A DNA stretch of 64,000 nt, from positions 10,168,001-10,232,000 of the forward strand of contig OX637363.1 in the NCBI GenBank assembly GCA_951799405.1. The letters run 5' to 3'. The DNA comes from Agapetus fuscipes (Eukaryota > Arthropoda > Insecta > Trichoptera > Glossosomatidae). The notes under the pieces were generated by a model. It was not told the DNA's origin. It did not search any database and saw nothing but the letters and a program-made list of their open reading frames with translations. The position numbers and the translations under genes are program-made. Within the stretch, counting starts at the first letter, position 1, and every line of letters begins with the position of its first letter. Shown one piece after another: positions 20,707-32,992 of this stretch.

Positions 20707-21032
20707 GACCGGTCCGTAGGCCGTAGTGGCAACACTTCGGACTCGTAAATGGAAGGTTGTGGCTTCGGATCCCGGCGGAGCACACAAATATACCATTTAT
20801 ATTTCGAATGTGCTCTTCGCTGGGTTGAAAAATTCATACACCTTTACCAATGACCGGTCACCAAAGGTCCATCCAGCCTTACAGCAACTGGGTCTTGCTT
20901 GAGTAATGGCGCTTTGTAGCGACGACCAAGCTCGTACACCTCTGCGGCACTACAACAAGTGTCATAGACCCCTAGAGTCTTTAGAATCTAGGGAGTCTCC
21001 CGCACAGGATTTCTTAAAAAAAAAAAAAAAAT
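20707..21032 (+). mobile_element. SINE-C with A-tailed module D
   Basis: Head GGACCGGTCCGTAGGCCGTA, B-box region GGCTTCGGATCCCGGCGG, body ending AGCGACGACCAAGCTCG at 20,935. From TACACCTCTGCGGCACTACA it continues as the 3' half of module D and ends in about 16 A. Almost identical to 51,845-52,177, so probably a recent insertion. Confidence 0.8.
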
Positions 21033-21094
21033 GTTTCCGGGTGTGCGGTCGTAGAGGTTATCAATGAGTACCGTAAGTAGATAAATTACTAACA

Positions 21095-21785
21095 CGCGCA
21101 TCTGTAATGTTGGCGGTTAGGGCTAGGGTATTTTTTTAATTTTGCATTTGTTTTTAATGGTTATTTTATTATTTTTTTAAATAAAATATTTTTTTCTTTA
21201 ACGTAGTTTAATTTTCACATTAATATTTTATATCTCGAGCACTTTTGACCATCAATATTCAGGTCATTATCAATATTGTACCTATACCTACCTATTTATT
21301 TGAATTTATATAATTTTGATCTATGGTTTGTTCTTAATAATTTTAATTTGACATACATCACTCTTGATAATGACCTGAATATTGATGGTCGAAAGTGCTC
21401 GAGATATAAAATATTATTGTGAAAATTAAACTACGTTAAAGAAAAAATATTTTTATTTAAAAAAAATGAATTTTCACTGTGTTAATACACATACCCTACA
21501 AAATATATTATTATTTGTTTATTTCAAGAATATACTTTTTGTGTATGTTCCTTGACTTATAGGTTGGTATACGGCTGACCAACCATGCTGTAAAAAATGG
21601 TTCACTTTGCCAATGTCACCCCTGGTTTAGGGAAGGACGGCAAGAGTTGCAGGGTGTATGCCCATTTGAGATTTAGGGTTCTATGTTGTAGGTTCACATG
21701 CGGCATACGTGTCTGTTTGTGAGAATGTATATAGTGTGAATCTCCAATGTTACATATCTTTGCATCTTAGATTAGATTAGATTTT
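21095..21785 (+). repeat. LINE-A copy split by a foldback element
   Basis: Begins TCTGTAATGTTGGCGGTTAG, is broken near 21,180, and resumes about 21,470-21,535 with TGTGTATGTTCCTTGACTTA, ending CTTAGATTAGATTAGATT. Confidence 0.6.
21180..21470. repeat. Foldback element nested in LINE-A
   Basis: Inverted arms of about 95 bp (AATATTTTTTTCTTTAACGT..TTGACCATCAATATTCAGGT and the mirror from ACCTGAATATTGATGGTCG) around an 85-bp loop. The arms show a few mismatches. Confidence 0.65.
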
Positions 21786-22430
21786 ACGATGAGTGAATAT
21801 CTTGCATATCTCTGCCAAAACAAAAATCAAAATCATTAAATACTGTTGACTGTCTCGTGATTCTAATAAGGAAGGTATAAAATATGCATTATTGAAGGTT
21901 ATCCTTTGTTAATTCAAAATTATTCACTTGCAAGAAATCTGGCTACACAACCCAACATTAGCTTTCGTCTTTTTAGTGCCAAACAACTCGATGTTTCAAA
22001 ACTAAGGTCTTATATAACTTATATTGTTGACATGAGTAGTATGTAAATATATCGAAATAAAAATGTCAGTGTGTCTTATTTCAACATAATTTAAAAGAAT
22101 CTTTAATCAATATTTTATTATTAGTTTTTTTATATAAAAAAGAAATTTTCAGAAGCATCCATTTTCTTATATAATGTTTGGTCTGAAGTTCTGCAATAAG
22201 CCGGTAAACCGTTATAATTTGTTAACCGTTATAAACCGTTTAAGTTGCAAAATGCATGCCCACAAACAGGCACATGTAGGTTCGTGCATATCAGTCAAGG
22301 AGCTCTCTCACTGGTCCAATTCTAAGATTCATTTATATTTGAAAATAATTTGAAATTCCGCCATCGTTGTCTCTCAAGTATGATTTATTTTATAATAATA
22401 CCTTCACCAATCTCCCGTGCACCGTTTGCT
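21786..22430. other. Unassigned intronic DNA
   Basis: AT-rich; only a short LINE-A trace (22,238-22,300: AAGTTGCAAAATGCATGCCC) is recognised. Confidence 0.35.
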
Positions 22431-22500
22431 ATCAGCCAGTGTTTGGTTAGCCTTGTTCCGCTGCACCCACACCACGCACAGTCTGCTCTATCTCGCGCCG

Positions 22501-22542
22501 TATAAACATTAAAAACAACCAACCTCTCCCGTCCCGTCAGTC
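22501..22542 (+). promoter_or_regulatory. Doa: Candidate second Doa promoter
   Basis: TATAAA at 22,501-22,506 and an initiator TCAGTC at 22,537-22,542 in a GC-rich patch (22,430-22,700). The TATA-to-initiator spacing (about 38 bp) is longer than usual. It precedes the coding exon ending at 23,921, possibly with a spliced leader. Confidence 0.4.
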
Positions 22543-23192
22543 ACGGCGTGGAGTGAGTATTATTAGAGCGAAGTGCGCGACCGACGTGCGCGCACAGCAG
22601 AAGCGGCTCGCCAATCAAACAAATCCAATTATTGTTCGGATGCGATGAACCCAGCCAATGTGTTTGCTCAAGGGACAACCATCACACGCGACACAGGTGG
22701 CAAACGCTTAACCGGCTCCGAGTCAGTGCATTTGCTTCGCTGTTGTTGTGACTAAATAAACGCGTTTGTTGTCATAAAACTCTGCTGTGAATCCAAATGT
22801 TACGTGAAGACTTCTTTGTGGTCTATTTGGTGTAAACAAACAAATGTTTTGAAAGGCAAATCGGTAATGTGATGGCTGCTCTGTGGACGTAACTTTAATT
22901 GTTTTGAACGTTTAAATTGTGTGTTTTGTGGTCTGATATAAACAAATGTAAATTCAATTTTGAATAGCACTCGATGTTGATTAAAATCTGTTGTAAATCT
23001 ATTGGGTATGTGATGGCTGCATTGCAGTCTCTTTGGTGCAAACAAACTTGACTTCAATTTTTTTGGAGTTTCAGTCTGATACGTTTTCTAAACAAGTGCA
23101 GTTTAGTAATAGGACTTCAATTACAGCAGTTGTTAATCTAAAGTTTTTGATGTTAGTTTTTGTGTCATCAAACTTGCACAGAGAATTGATGA

Positions 23193-23921
23193 ATGATGCT
23201 ATTGCCCTGCTGGTGCGTAGAATGCCTCGCTTGGGCGTGGTGGAGAGGGGGTCCAGGGTTTCTTGCCACCTTCATTGGAGTGCAGGAGGAAAATACTCTT
23301 CATCAGCAGGCTATCAGAGCCAAAACAGAGAGCCACAAGGTCATCACAGAAAACAATAACAACAACGTGGTTCAACCGAAATCTGTGAAACAAGAAACAG
23401 ATAATACAATGGCGAAAGCAAGTGTTAAGAAACGAGAAAATGTGTCTAGCAGGCGTACACGTTCTGCCAAAAAATCAAAACCTGAAAATGCAAAAGAAGA
23501 TGCGACGCTAAATGAAAAGATGGTGAGTGAGGCTTCAAGGTCTCGCATCGGTGTGAGTGTTGGATCGTACTCTTCTACAAAGACGAAATTAGATAACGCT
23601 TATGAAGAAAACGTGTCACAGTTAGATGCAGGCATCGAGAATTCTCGTTCTTTTACAAATTTAGAAGAAAGACGTTCACATTCCATCGGGAGTTCAGAGA
23701 ATGCCACGAAAACGGAATTGGATAGAAGAAAACGAAAGGATTCAAAGCCATCGATGAAGGAGAGATCACCGTTTGTTCGGAATGGCAAATCCACCTCATC
23801 ACAAGTGAAGGAAAGTCCCGGCTCGTCGTCACCTTGGGCGTGGTCGATGCTTGTGGACTATCTGGTCTCCATAGCGGATGTACTCTTCACCACAGAAGGC
23901 ATGGACAAGTCCATGGGGCAG
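23193..23921 (+). CDS. Doa: Doa alternative 5' coding exon 2
   Basis: Open frame ending at CAG|gtatat after 23,921, phase 0, compatible with the shared kinase exon at 39194. In-frame ATGs occur at 23,193 and 23,409. An acceptor-like TTGGAGTGCAG at 23,276-23,286 could mean the exon starts there, so the 5' limit is uncertain. From 23,409 the protein is basic, Ser/Lys/Glu-rich and probably disordered (MAKASVKKRENVSSRRTRSA), with a possible basic nuclear signal, and ends in a hydrophobic stretch (WAWSMLVDYLVSIADVLFTT). No catalytic domain is seen. The open frame continues 33 codons into the intron before a stop. Alternatively an unrelated gene fragment. Confidence 0.5.
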
Positions 23922-24004
23922 GTATATTTACCATCAATTAAAGTGAAACCTTTAAAGACATCACTACTTTCAATTGTTATATATTTTCCAATCATCATAT
24001 CCGA

Positions 24005-24200
24005 GAAAAGTATGGCTTGATCAGATTATTTGAATTTTGAAAGAATGTGGTCAACAGAGTGAATGTATGAGAAATTTTAAAATAAAGAAAATGGTGAATG
24101 GTGAAATTGATGTTAATGAATTAAAAGTAGTAGTTAAGCATGGATATAAATAAGTGGAAGGAAACTCTGTAGGGATTTTGGCAACCCTTAGCGGAATTCA
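24005..24200 (+). mobile_element. LINE-A' C-terminal fragment
   Basis: GAGAAAAGTATGGCTTGATCAG, then decayed RT C-terminus and the characteristic GGCAACCCTTAGCGGAATTC end. Many stops. Confidence 0.5.
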
Positions 24201-24264
24201 GATTTACATACATAAATCAATGATCGTGAATTCTTGCTCATTTTGCTTATTTTACATTTCCCAA

Positions 24265-24468
24265 TTCCTTGACTTGTAGGTTGGTATGTGGCTTACCACC
24301 CATGCTGTAGAAAATGGTTCACTTTGCCAATGTCACCCCTGTTTCAGGGAAGGTCGGCAAGAGTTGCAGGGTGTAGGTATGCTCATTTGAGATTTGAGTT
24401 TTTATATTGTAAGTCCACATGCGGCATGTTTAAGCGCAAACATATCTTTGGAACTTAGATTAGATTGG
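24265..24468 (+). repeat. LINE-A 3' end
   Basis: CCTTGACTTGTAGGTTGGTA to TTGGAACTTAGATTAGATTG, shortened after TTTAAGCGC. Confidence 0.7.
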
Positions 24469-24879
24469 ATCCCAGGTGATGTTCTAATTTCCTGAAAGCG
24501 TCATCATAAATGTAATCTTGTATTTTGTGGATGCAGCAGTAATATTCTGATGCAATGTAATGCTTCTAGAAACAGTGAGCAAGCAATCGACAACGCTGCT
24601 TTTACTTCACGCTACAATAACGCAGAGGATTATTTGGAATGACTTTTGTTTGATTACTCACAACTCCAAGTCATAGTTCACGTGATACGGCGGTTAATTG
24701 TGCAGATATAATATATTATTTTATTCAAAGCTCCGTGACAGAAAATATGTACCGACTGTGATGTTTTATTTATGAGAAGTTTGATGTAAGTAGTATTCGT
24801 ATAATATTGATCGAGACATAACTGTATCTGCATATAGCAGTGGCGGGGAGGAAATTTTTCAGAAAAGAAGTCAGTAGAA

Positions 24880-25875
24880 AAAAAAATCGCGGTAATAAGC
24901 GTAAATAAGCGACAAAAACTAAATTGTTCAGGAGAGCAGTTTAAAGTTTGAGATTGCAGAAAAATGGACATAACTTTTTTTATTTTTATGTAATATCGTT
25001 AAAATCAAAACAGCTTTAAAATAAATAAAAATAAAGGCATTTATTGGATGTCGTGGTAGAGGAAGACCGAGAAAAGTATGGAAGGATCAAATCTCTGAAA
25101 TAGCGAATGAATGGGATATCCAGAGTCATAATAAAAGGAGGACTTGTATGAAAAAGGTTATGACTCTGGATGAAATGAAAGAAGTATGCAAGGACAGGAA
25201 GAAGTGGCGGCTAATCTGCAATGTTGATTTCTAATGTTGGTGATTCATTTGCTACATTTTTTGCATAGGAAATTTTTGACTTTTTTTGTATAGATTTCTT
25301 TGTAAGGTTTTGTTCTTTTTTATATTTAAATGTAATTTATTATTCATATTCCTTGACTTATAGGTTGGTATGAGGCTGACCACCCATACTGTAAAAAATG
25401 GTTCACTTTGCCAATGTCACCCCTGTTTCAGGGAAGGTCGGCAAAAGTTGTGGGCTTATGTTCATTTGAGGTTTGGATTTTATTTGTAAGTACACATTCA
25501 GCATTTGTAAGCGCGAACTACACTTGTTGGTTTGTGGGCATACATCTGAGAGCTTTAAATGAATATATCCTTGCAACTTAGATTATAGATTATAGATTAT
25601 TATTATTGGCATTCCTATTAATGTGGTTTTACGATGTTTTATGATTTTTTTATGTCACAAGCGCTAAAGGCCAAAATCTTGTCGGTTACACCAAAACCAT
25701 ACTTTAAAAACGCCGTTTTTTGCTTGGGCATAAACAACACAAAAATCATCGTAGAGCTATGGGAATTAGCGCATTGGAAAGAGCGGAAAATTTTGAGTAG
25801 GATAGCATTCATAACTCATTATTGACCAAAACGTCGCTGATGTCGTATTTCCTTTTAACCGTCGCGTCGATAAGT
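24880..25875 (-). repeat. Repeat F, copy split by LINE-A
   Basis: The two parts (24,880-25,043 and about 25,608-25,875) together match the reverse complement of 53,868-54,262, e.g. CAAAACGTCGCTGATGTCGT and ATTTAGTTTTTGTCGC on the other strand. The match is contiguous at 53.9 kb, so LINE-A inserted here later. Type unknown. Confidence 0.6.
25044..25607 (+). mobile_element. LINE-A nested in repeat F, 6-bp target duplication
   Basis: Starts with the RT C-terminus (GRGRPRKVWKDQISEIANEW, then DEMKEVCKDRKKWRLICN without stops), 3' UTR, core at 25,356, end AACTTAGATTATAGATTATA. GGCATT is found at both junctions. One of the longest and best-preserved LINE-A copies here. Confidence 0.8.
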
Positions 25876-25974
25876 AAAGTTTCTAGTATAATCTTTATTT
25901 AGACTGCAGATTTAGTTTAGAAAAATAGTAAATAGACACGAAATCGGGCGTAAGTATCATAGGTAGCATAATCA

Positions 25975-26155
25975 AGTGCCTTGACTATAGATTGGTATGA
26001 GGCTGACCACCCATACTGTAAAAATTGCTTCACTTTGCCAATGAACGTAAAGGTTCATTTGAGATTCGTATTTTTATTTTTAAGTAGCGCTCAGAATGTT
26101 TAAGCGAGAACTCACCCTGTCTGCATTTAATATGAATCTTAAATGATTATTTATC
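25975..26155 (+). repeat. LINE-A 3' end, internally deleted
   Basis: CTTGACTATAGATTGGTATG, CACTTTGCCAATG joined to AAAGGTTCATTTGAGATTCG, lacking the CCCTGTTTCAGGG segment and the AGATT tail. Confidence 0.55.
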
Positions 26156-26335
26156 ATGAAAGCCGATGAGAATCGTGTCATTAGAACCCTGCGCCACTGG
26201 AACCTACAGAGAGTAGCGTGAATGTTGTGACTATGTTAGAATCACTGTAGCAGAAGGAAACTGCAAGGTCGCCGTACATTAACACAAAGCGCTCGGAAAC
26301 ACAACTCTTGCATTCGCATCTTGCCATGGAGAGGC

Positions 26336-26419
26336 AGCTTACTCAGAGGGCTCTTGAGGTGTGATACACACAAAAACAGCGCTCACCAAATAAATCACTC
26401 TAATATTATTATTATTATC
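26336..26419 (+). repeat. SINE-C 3' tail fragment
   Basis: CAGAGGGCTCTTGAGGTGTG, CTCACCAAATAAATCA and an ATT repeat: only the last 80 bp. Confidence 0.6.
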
Positions 26420-27638
26420 TATTTCGGTGTATGCCATCGTTAACAGCGATTTAATCCATTACCAACTGATGGAATTTCTATTTTAGTTATTCTGTATCTT
26501 TTTAGTTTCTATGTATTTTTTTTCAAATTTATATCTAGTGAAGGTATAGAGTTCAATCATTCACAAAGGCATCGAAATCATCCCATATTCTGTATTTCTT
26601 AAGGCAGAAATTCTGCTAGTGCAGTCGCACCGGAAACTTGGTGTAGCCAGCTGAGCCAACTTTTTTTTCCCGGGATGTGGAAAAGTTCTGCGTAGAAAAG
26701 CCCACGATTTCAGTCCTTTGTGAAATGAAATGACCGTTCTCGTGATCATCGAAACTGTTGAGAAATCATTTCCTATGTTTACAAAGCTATTGGCAGGAAA
26801 TCATGAGGTCATCGTTTTCATTGCTGAATTGCAGTCTGAGGGCTTAGTCAACAAATTACTACGAAAAGTTTTGAAAACTGTAGCAATCTAAAAATATTAT
26901 TCATTTTCTGAACAATAATACATGTTAATTGTTATTAATTACATAAATAATGCATTCAATTGTCGTTTTGAAAAGTTTCACTCTAAACAAATGCAAGTGT
27001 GTCAGAGATGCAAAAATGATTAATCGATGTTGCCACTGAAATTTCGTAGATTCTCTCCAACACCCAAAGTCCATAGATCATTCATCCTCCCACGGCGCTT
27101 CATCAGATTGAATCATCCCCCCTACTTGCTCAGGAGAGGAATGGACTGTTCCTGGCATTGGTGTTTGGTTTATTTCGGAGAGCGGTTCACCTGAGCCCGA
27201 CAAGCAATAACAGAGTCGCCTCACTCTTATTGAGATGCCCCGTCGCGTGCTTGCATCTCAATCGTGCGACAACGTCTTGATGTCTTGCTTTCCCCAATCA
27301 ATTTGTTGTTTTACAATTGAACAATGGTATTCTTTGCTCAGTAAATCAGACAGAAATACCTCGAATACTTCGAGAAATGATAGGTAAACAGAAAAGTTTT
27401 AAAGAGAATAAACAAGGTCACTCTTCTATCTTTCATCTATAAGCCATTAAAGGTTGTCATTTGGTAAGGTCTAAGCAAAAACGGTTGTAATGTAGAAATT
27501 CTTTGAATACCTTCCTAGATAAATAAGAAGTGAATTCTGTTGTTTGATTATCATCATCTCTAAACCACTTTTTACGAATTACAATATAACTGTCCATCAA
27601 ATGAAGGAACTGTTTTCCGTTTCTGTTTTCCGGCGCCG
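26420..27638. other. Unassigned intronic DNA
   Basis: No repeat family or coding frame recognised over 1.2 kb. This is one of the least repeat-dense parts of the locus. Confidence 0.4.
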
Positions 27639-27639
27639 C

Positions 27640-27797
27640 ATGTATAGGTCGCGTCATGTAAAAAGAACGCTGGCGGCGAGCTGCGCAGTAGGCGATTTAG
27701 CGGACGTTTTGGTACTTGCGCGACTGTAACCCATGCGCAAACACACCCCCTCCACTTCTCCTCAGCGTTCTTTTTACATGACGCGACCTATACGTGA
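27640..27797. repeat. Foldback element with 30-bp ends
   Basis: TATAGGTCGCGTCATGTAAA at left and its exact mirror at right, arms of about 30 bp matching perfectly, around a GC-rich loop (GCGGCGAGCTGCGCAG). MITE-like; a TA target duplication is possible but not provable because the ends read TATA. Confidence 0.65.
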
Positions 27798-29400
27798 GAT
27801 GATTCCACTGACGGCAGACTTGTTTATATTTAATTTGATTTCTTCAGGTTTGTTGCAAATCCAAAAAGCAGTGATTCCAGCTGTGGCAGCATGATCACAC
27901 CGACAGCGTCGATCTGCCATTAAAAGCGCAGTAAAACCAAGAGATAAACATTAGACAGCGCAGCCGCCCAACAGCCAAACCCCGAATATTCCGTTTCAAA
28001 TTGACTGTCTTCCAATGAACTGCACAACTTTTGGTTTCGTCTCACATGGCCGAACAATAACACAGCTGTTAACCTTTGGCGAGATCTATTTCGGTGCATC
28101 TCGAGACTTTCGAATATTTACATTGTTTTTCACGTATCATATCAAATCATTTACTGCGAATCAAAAATCTCAGTGATTTCTTTAATCTCTCAGAATCATG
28201 AAGCCTTGCCAAGTTCCAAGAACCACGTTTAGACCATGAGAATGTTTATCTCTGAAGATATCTAAGAAATAGCTGAACCAATTGATGGCTAGGTTAGCTG
28301 AACATTCGCTTTTATCTGTAAATTTCCAGACGCAATCAGGTTTCCACTTGTCTTTGAAGCGGCAGAGACAAATTTTTGAACTACATTCCCACCCAAAATA
28401 AATAAAAATGACCTGTTTAAATTTACATATGTCCTTGTTTCAAAAGCATGACCTTCTCAAAGCGCGAGTTGCTTGTATCCAAAGAGTCTGTTTACTGTTT
28501 CTGTTGTCGTAACTTGAAATAGGCAATGCGGCTAGCCAAGGTTTGTGGAAACCTATTGGATAAAAGAGGAGAAATAGGTGGACCCCAGAAAAGATGGTCC
28601 GATTGATGAAATAATCCGTGTTGCAGGTAGGATATGGGTAAGACTAGGAGGTTTATTTTACGTAGAATGAATTCTGTCCGTTTTGTCATTTTTTTTTATC
28701 CGGTTCCGGATTGAAAGTCTAGTAGTGTTAGGAGATGTATAAAAGCTTCCACACGGCGATCTCATCCGAAAACGCTAACAAACTGGAAATAATTCGTTCT
28801 GTGAAAGAGAAGCGTGAGACAATATGGAAGATGCCGACACCCAGCAGTGGAGATATGACTGAGTATGAAGAAGAAAGAACTTAAAATTGTGATGGTTAAG
28901 CAATGATTAGCTTGCGGCTGGATACAATATGTCGTTCTTAGTTTATCCTGGCGACAATGTCCACCTTCCCTGCCCCAAGAGCAGTGCTGGCATTTGCCTC
29001 TTCTGCCCCGCGCGCTCCTCCACCACTTCTCCGCTGGTGAAGCCAAGCAAAACACACTCCTGTTCGTGCAATTGCCAATGCTGTATGTGTTTCGCGCTTT
29101 CATCCAGTCGTATGAATCTTGAAACGCAAATATAGCAAATTGTGAATCTAAATTATTTTGATTTGTTTAAATCATCAACTGGATCAAGTCATCAAAACAT
29201 GATAGTTCAATTGCAAGAGCTTTTCAGAGGGTGACCTAGGTTTTAATACGAAAGTTCCATAAATGATCTACGGTTTCCGAGTTTTATACGATGAAGGTCG
29301 TACAACCAGCAGTTTTTACTTTCTTTCTCTTAGTCGTCTGTAATTTTTTAAACACTATATTTTACCAAATTGCTAGAGAATTTTGTACAAATCTCATCTA
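27798..29400. other. Unassigned intronic DNA
   Basis: No supported gene. Short open frames (for example at 28,929-29,135) show no family resemblance and lack splice context. Confidence 0.35.
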
Positions 29401-29621
29401 AGATCCCATCCATCTATCTCATCCAAAGTTATAATATCTATAATCGTGGCTTATGGCTGTTTGTGATGATTGTTTCCTTGTTGTTGGTAGTTTGGTCCAT
29501 TGGTTCAGTTGTTGTCTTGCGCGAAGTCCAGTAAGCCTTGCCCGGTGCTCCCGGCCGCTGGTGATATTTTTAGGGTCCGATACATTATTTCGGCTTGCTG
29601 GCCCGCGCGCGCCCAACACTC

Positions 29622-29627
29622 TCAGTC
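29622..29627 (+). promoter_or_regulatory. Doa: Candidate third Doa promoter initiator
   Basis: TCAGTC in a strongly GC-rich island (about 29,500-29,720, many CGCGC) that stands out from AT-rich surroundings, 0.9 kb upstream of the ATG at 30,510. Confidence 0.4.
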
Positions 29628-30509
29628 CGTCCGACCGCGGCGCCGCGCGAGGCGCAAGCGTGCAAAGCGTGCCAACGTGCTGACGTGCTCAGCGTGCAAG
29701 TTCTGGTGATCAGCACCAACACCTCACCTGTGCAAAACTATTTCTCAAAGTGCCATCTTCTTTCAAGTGACCTAATGCATTTGTGAATTCTCGGTAAAGC
29801 TTCCACAAGGTTGTGATTTGCTAAAATAAACCACCTGTGATAACCCACCTTCGAATTGTTTGTAGTGTAAACCTTTGTTCACCAGTTCATCGCTTTTATC
29901 CAATGGAATATCATTAGAAAATCATTCTAAAAATAACCAATCTATGGAAGTTCATTTGAAAATAATGTCTTGAAATTCAAACCTTTTAATGAATGTGTTG
30001 ACAGGTTGTTAAAAGTGAAACTGACAGAAATTTAACGTTTGTGCCATGATTGCAATTTCTTTGACAAAAACCATAACCTCTTGGTTGGCCCGTGAACTTC
30101 AGTTGAAGGTCTCTTATTCAATGTAAGGAAGTTGTGATATTGTTGAATGCTGATAGCAAACGCTGTTACACAAGAGGGGTCGCCGCACCTACACTCTGTT
30201 ACGTCAACTCTAAATAGCAAATCAATCCAAACAGTTGCATCGAGGAAGATAAGAGGGTATACAAAACATCTCCCTGCCAACTGCTTGATCAAAATATTTT
30301 GATGTAGAAGAAACTGGAGCGATTCCAGACACATCTGTACTATAAATGAGTGCTTCCAAATGCCTATATTGTAAATAGTTACCATCACTTCCAACGGTTC
30401 TATGTTCCTAAACACTTAGTATAATAGTAGATCTAAATTTACAATTTGTTATCTCATCAATTGAGAGTCGAATAAATAGGCAACATTTAAACAATTTCGA
30501 ATCCCAATC

Positions 30510-31805
30510 ATGGCTTCTCGAACTGGAGAGAGTGCTACTGCTAGAAGGCATCGTTATACAAGGGCAGCAACGACTTCGGTGACTCAGCTCTTGTCTGACA
30601 GTTGTTCAAGTCTTCTCCATCGTCTTACCAGAAGAGTGCCCTCTGAGAAACCAGTAAGGAGAGATCCAACGTTAACTGTGTTCACTCCTAAACCAACACA
30701 TTATGAAGACTTCAAACTCTTTGATGAAAAGGATAACGTTTTAGCTAGTGTAAGGCGTTATGAGGATGAAAGAAAGTACGAAGAGAAACCGCTCAAGTAT
30801 ACGACTTTCACTACTAGACGTGAAAGGACACCTTTATTATCTTATGATCGCTCAGCTAGAAGCAAGAGAAGAGAGTCACCAGGAAGAGGTATCGCAAGAG
30901 CCAGACCTGAAGTACCGAGACTCAAAACTGATGACTCCTCCAGGTACAGGGCGGAAGAACCAAGGTTGAAGTTAGCAGACAATAGACAGAAACTGGCTGC
31001 GTCACCTCCTGCGAAAGACTTAGCCAATGACACAGCCCAACTTAAAGATGCCCTGGGAAGTTTGGGCTCGACTAGGTCAAGACTGGAAGACAAATACTCA
31101 GCAATCCTGGATAAAGTGAGCCAGCGAAAGAAAGAATTGAAGGAAAAAGAAAAGGAGGACAGAGACAAGACGATTGAACCATCAGTTTCAAAGGGAATCG
31201 TTCGCAGCATAACCACTGCGATGTTTGGAGAAAAAGCGTACCCTTACATGACGAACAGCACCAATAATCACAATAGCACATCCAATGCACTAAGAGACAA
31301 AACGAGAGAGAAGACGCCGTTTAAGAGTGGCGGCGATCGCAGACTGAAACTGGAAAGCACGATAAGTTTAGACTCATCTCGCTTAGAGTCCTCAAGGATG
31401 AAAGACAGGGACAGCGTTTACAGACATCGCGTTAGACCTCTCGACAACCAAATGCGAATCTGCAACCTAGACATAGGAGAGAACCCTTTAATGCAAAGCG
31501 CGTCGTGCGCAGCCATATCGACAAGACAGCAGCGAGCTTACCGCGACGACGATGACTCAACTCCGACTGCGGATCCTGCCATCTTGGAGAGGGAAACTCG
31601 CAGGAAAGAGATCCAGGGTTTGATTATGAAGTATGCCGCGCTGGATGAGGTGTACGGACGCGCTGTGGACACTGAGAAAGCAGCTGCGGCGGAGAAAGCA
31701 GGGAATGGTGCTAGGATGGAAGCGCGTCCCCTGCAGAAGGAGCAGCCTTTGGCTCGGGAGAGAACCCACCAGCGACCCAAGCACGTGAATGCGTCCACAC
31801 CGCCC
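30510..31805 (+). CDS. Doa: Doa alternative 5' coding exon 3
   Basis: Open from ATG 30,510 to TAA at 31,818. A strong donor, CCC|gtaaga after 31,805, gives 432 codons in phase 0, fitting the kinase exon at 39194. The product is very basic and charged: an N-terminal CSSLLHRLTRRVPSEKPV block, an arginine/serine-rich middle (RSARSKRRESPGRG), a probable coiled coil around residues 195-225 (KVSQRKKELKEKEKE) and an Ala/Glu helix near the end (KAAAAEKAG). The RS-like bias suits a LAMMER kinase, a family that phosphorylates SR splicing factors, but no domain is recognised. Alternative: an independent intronless gene. Confidence 0.6.
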
Positions 31806-31907
31806 GTAAGACAACGCTAACAAACGTGTGTGCTACTCATAGGTACTAACCACCAACAAACAGACCGAAGGGGATTAGGTACCTTTCAATTTTCATTTGT
31901 TAACTTT

Positions 31908-32155
31908 TCCTTGACTTATAGGTTGGCATGCGGCTGACCAACCATGCTGTAGAAAATGTTTCACTTTGCCAATGTCACCTTTGTTTCAGGGAAGGTCGGC
32001 AAGAGTTGCTGGGCTTATGTTCATTTGAGATTGGGTTTTTATTTTGTAGGTTCACATGCGGCATGTTTAAGCGCTTACTTATACGTGTCTGCTTGTGGGA
32101 ATACATTTAATATGAATCTCAAATGATATATATCTTTGGAACTTAGGTTAGATTA
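31908..32155 (+). repeat. LINE-A 3' end
   Basis: CTTGACTTATAGGTTGGCAT to GAACTTAGGTTAGATTAG, complete for the last 245 bp. Lies 100 bp after the donor of 5' exon 3. Confidence 0.75.
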
Positions 32156-32159
32156 GAAC

Positions 32160-32688
32160 AAAGTATGACAAGGTATTTGAATGTGGAATGCAAGCGTGCA
32201 CTGGGTGAAGGCAAACACAATTTACTTTTCAGCAGAAGAATCTTTAGAAATGAATGTTACAGAGTTACAACAATGACCAAACTTGAACCATAAATTGCGA
32301 TTTGAAATAAAACACTCATAATATTAATAATTTATTTTGTTTATATCTTACTAGTTTGTTATCGCTGTGTTAGAAATATATTTAACAGGAACAATAAACC
32401 ATGCAAAGATTTATTGTAATTTCATTTTAAAAAATCAAGGGTTTTTTTTTAAACATGATAAGTATATTATGTAAATCATGAATTCAAGATTTCCAATTAT
32501 AAATTTTACATTCAAAACTAATCTGGATCGCCTAAAAGTTCTTGATATGTCTACAAAATATCATATTAATTTCTGTAAAACTTTAAAATTAGACAATGGA
32601 AGATATTATTTTTATTTTTATAGAATAACGTAAATGACATCGTATTGGTTAGGGTTTGGTAGTTCACACAGTAAAAGTCCATTGTATT
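32160..32688. other. Unassigned AT-rich intron
   Basis: Very AT-rich, no repeat or gene recognised. Confidence 0.4.
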
Positions 32689-32689
32689 T

Positions 32690-32803
32690 ATTTTAAAAAA
32701 GAACACAGTTTTAATTCACTTATAATTTTATTTTTATTTTAGGCAAAAATATTCCAGATAAAAAACAAAAATAAAATTGCAAGCGAATTAAAACTGTGTT
32801 ATT
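32690..32803. repeat. Small foldback element
   Basis: Arms of about 35 bp (AACACAGTTTTAATTCACTT / mirror AGCGAATTAAAACTGTGTTA) around a short AT-rich loop. Confidence 0.5.
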
Positions 32804-32992
32804 TAAAAAAAAAAAAATGACAATTAGGCACTTGTAATTAACATCTTGTAATTCTTTTCAATTTTCTAAACTTGATATCCGTGGCAACATATAATTGGCC
32901 ATGTTTTTTTGTAATTGTTCTTATTATATTTCATATGTAACGCTGTTTGTTGTCCTAATAAAATAAAATTAAAATAAAATAAAATAAATAAA

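Noticed and set aside
29453..29709. Overlapping short ORFs in a GC-rich island
   Set aside because: Several frames are open at once owing to base composition; more likely promoter and 5' UTR.
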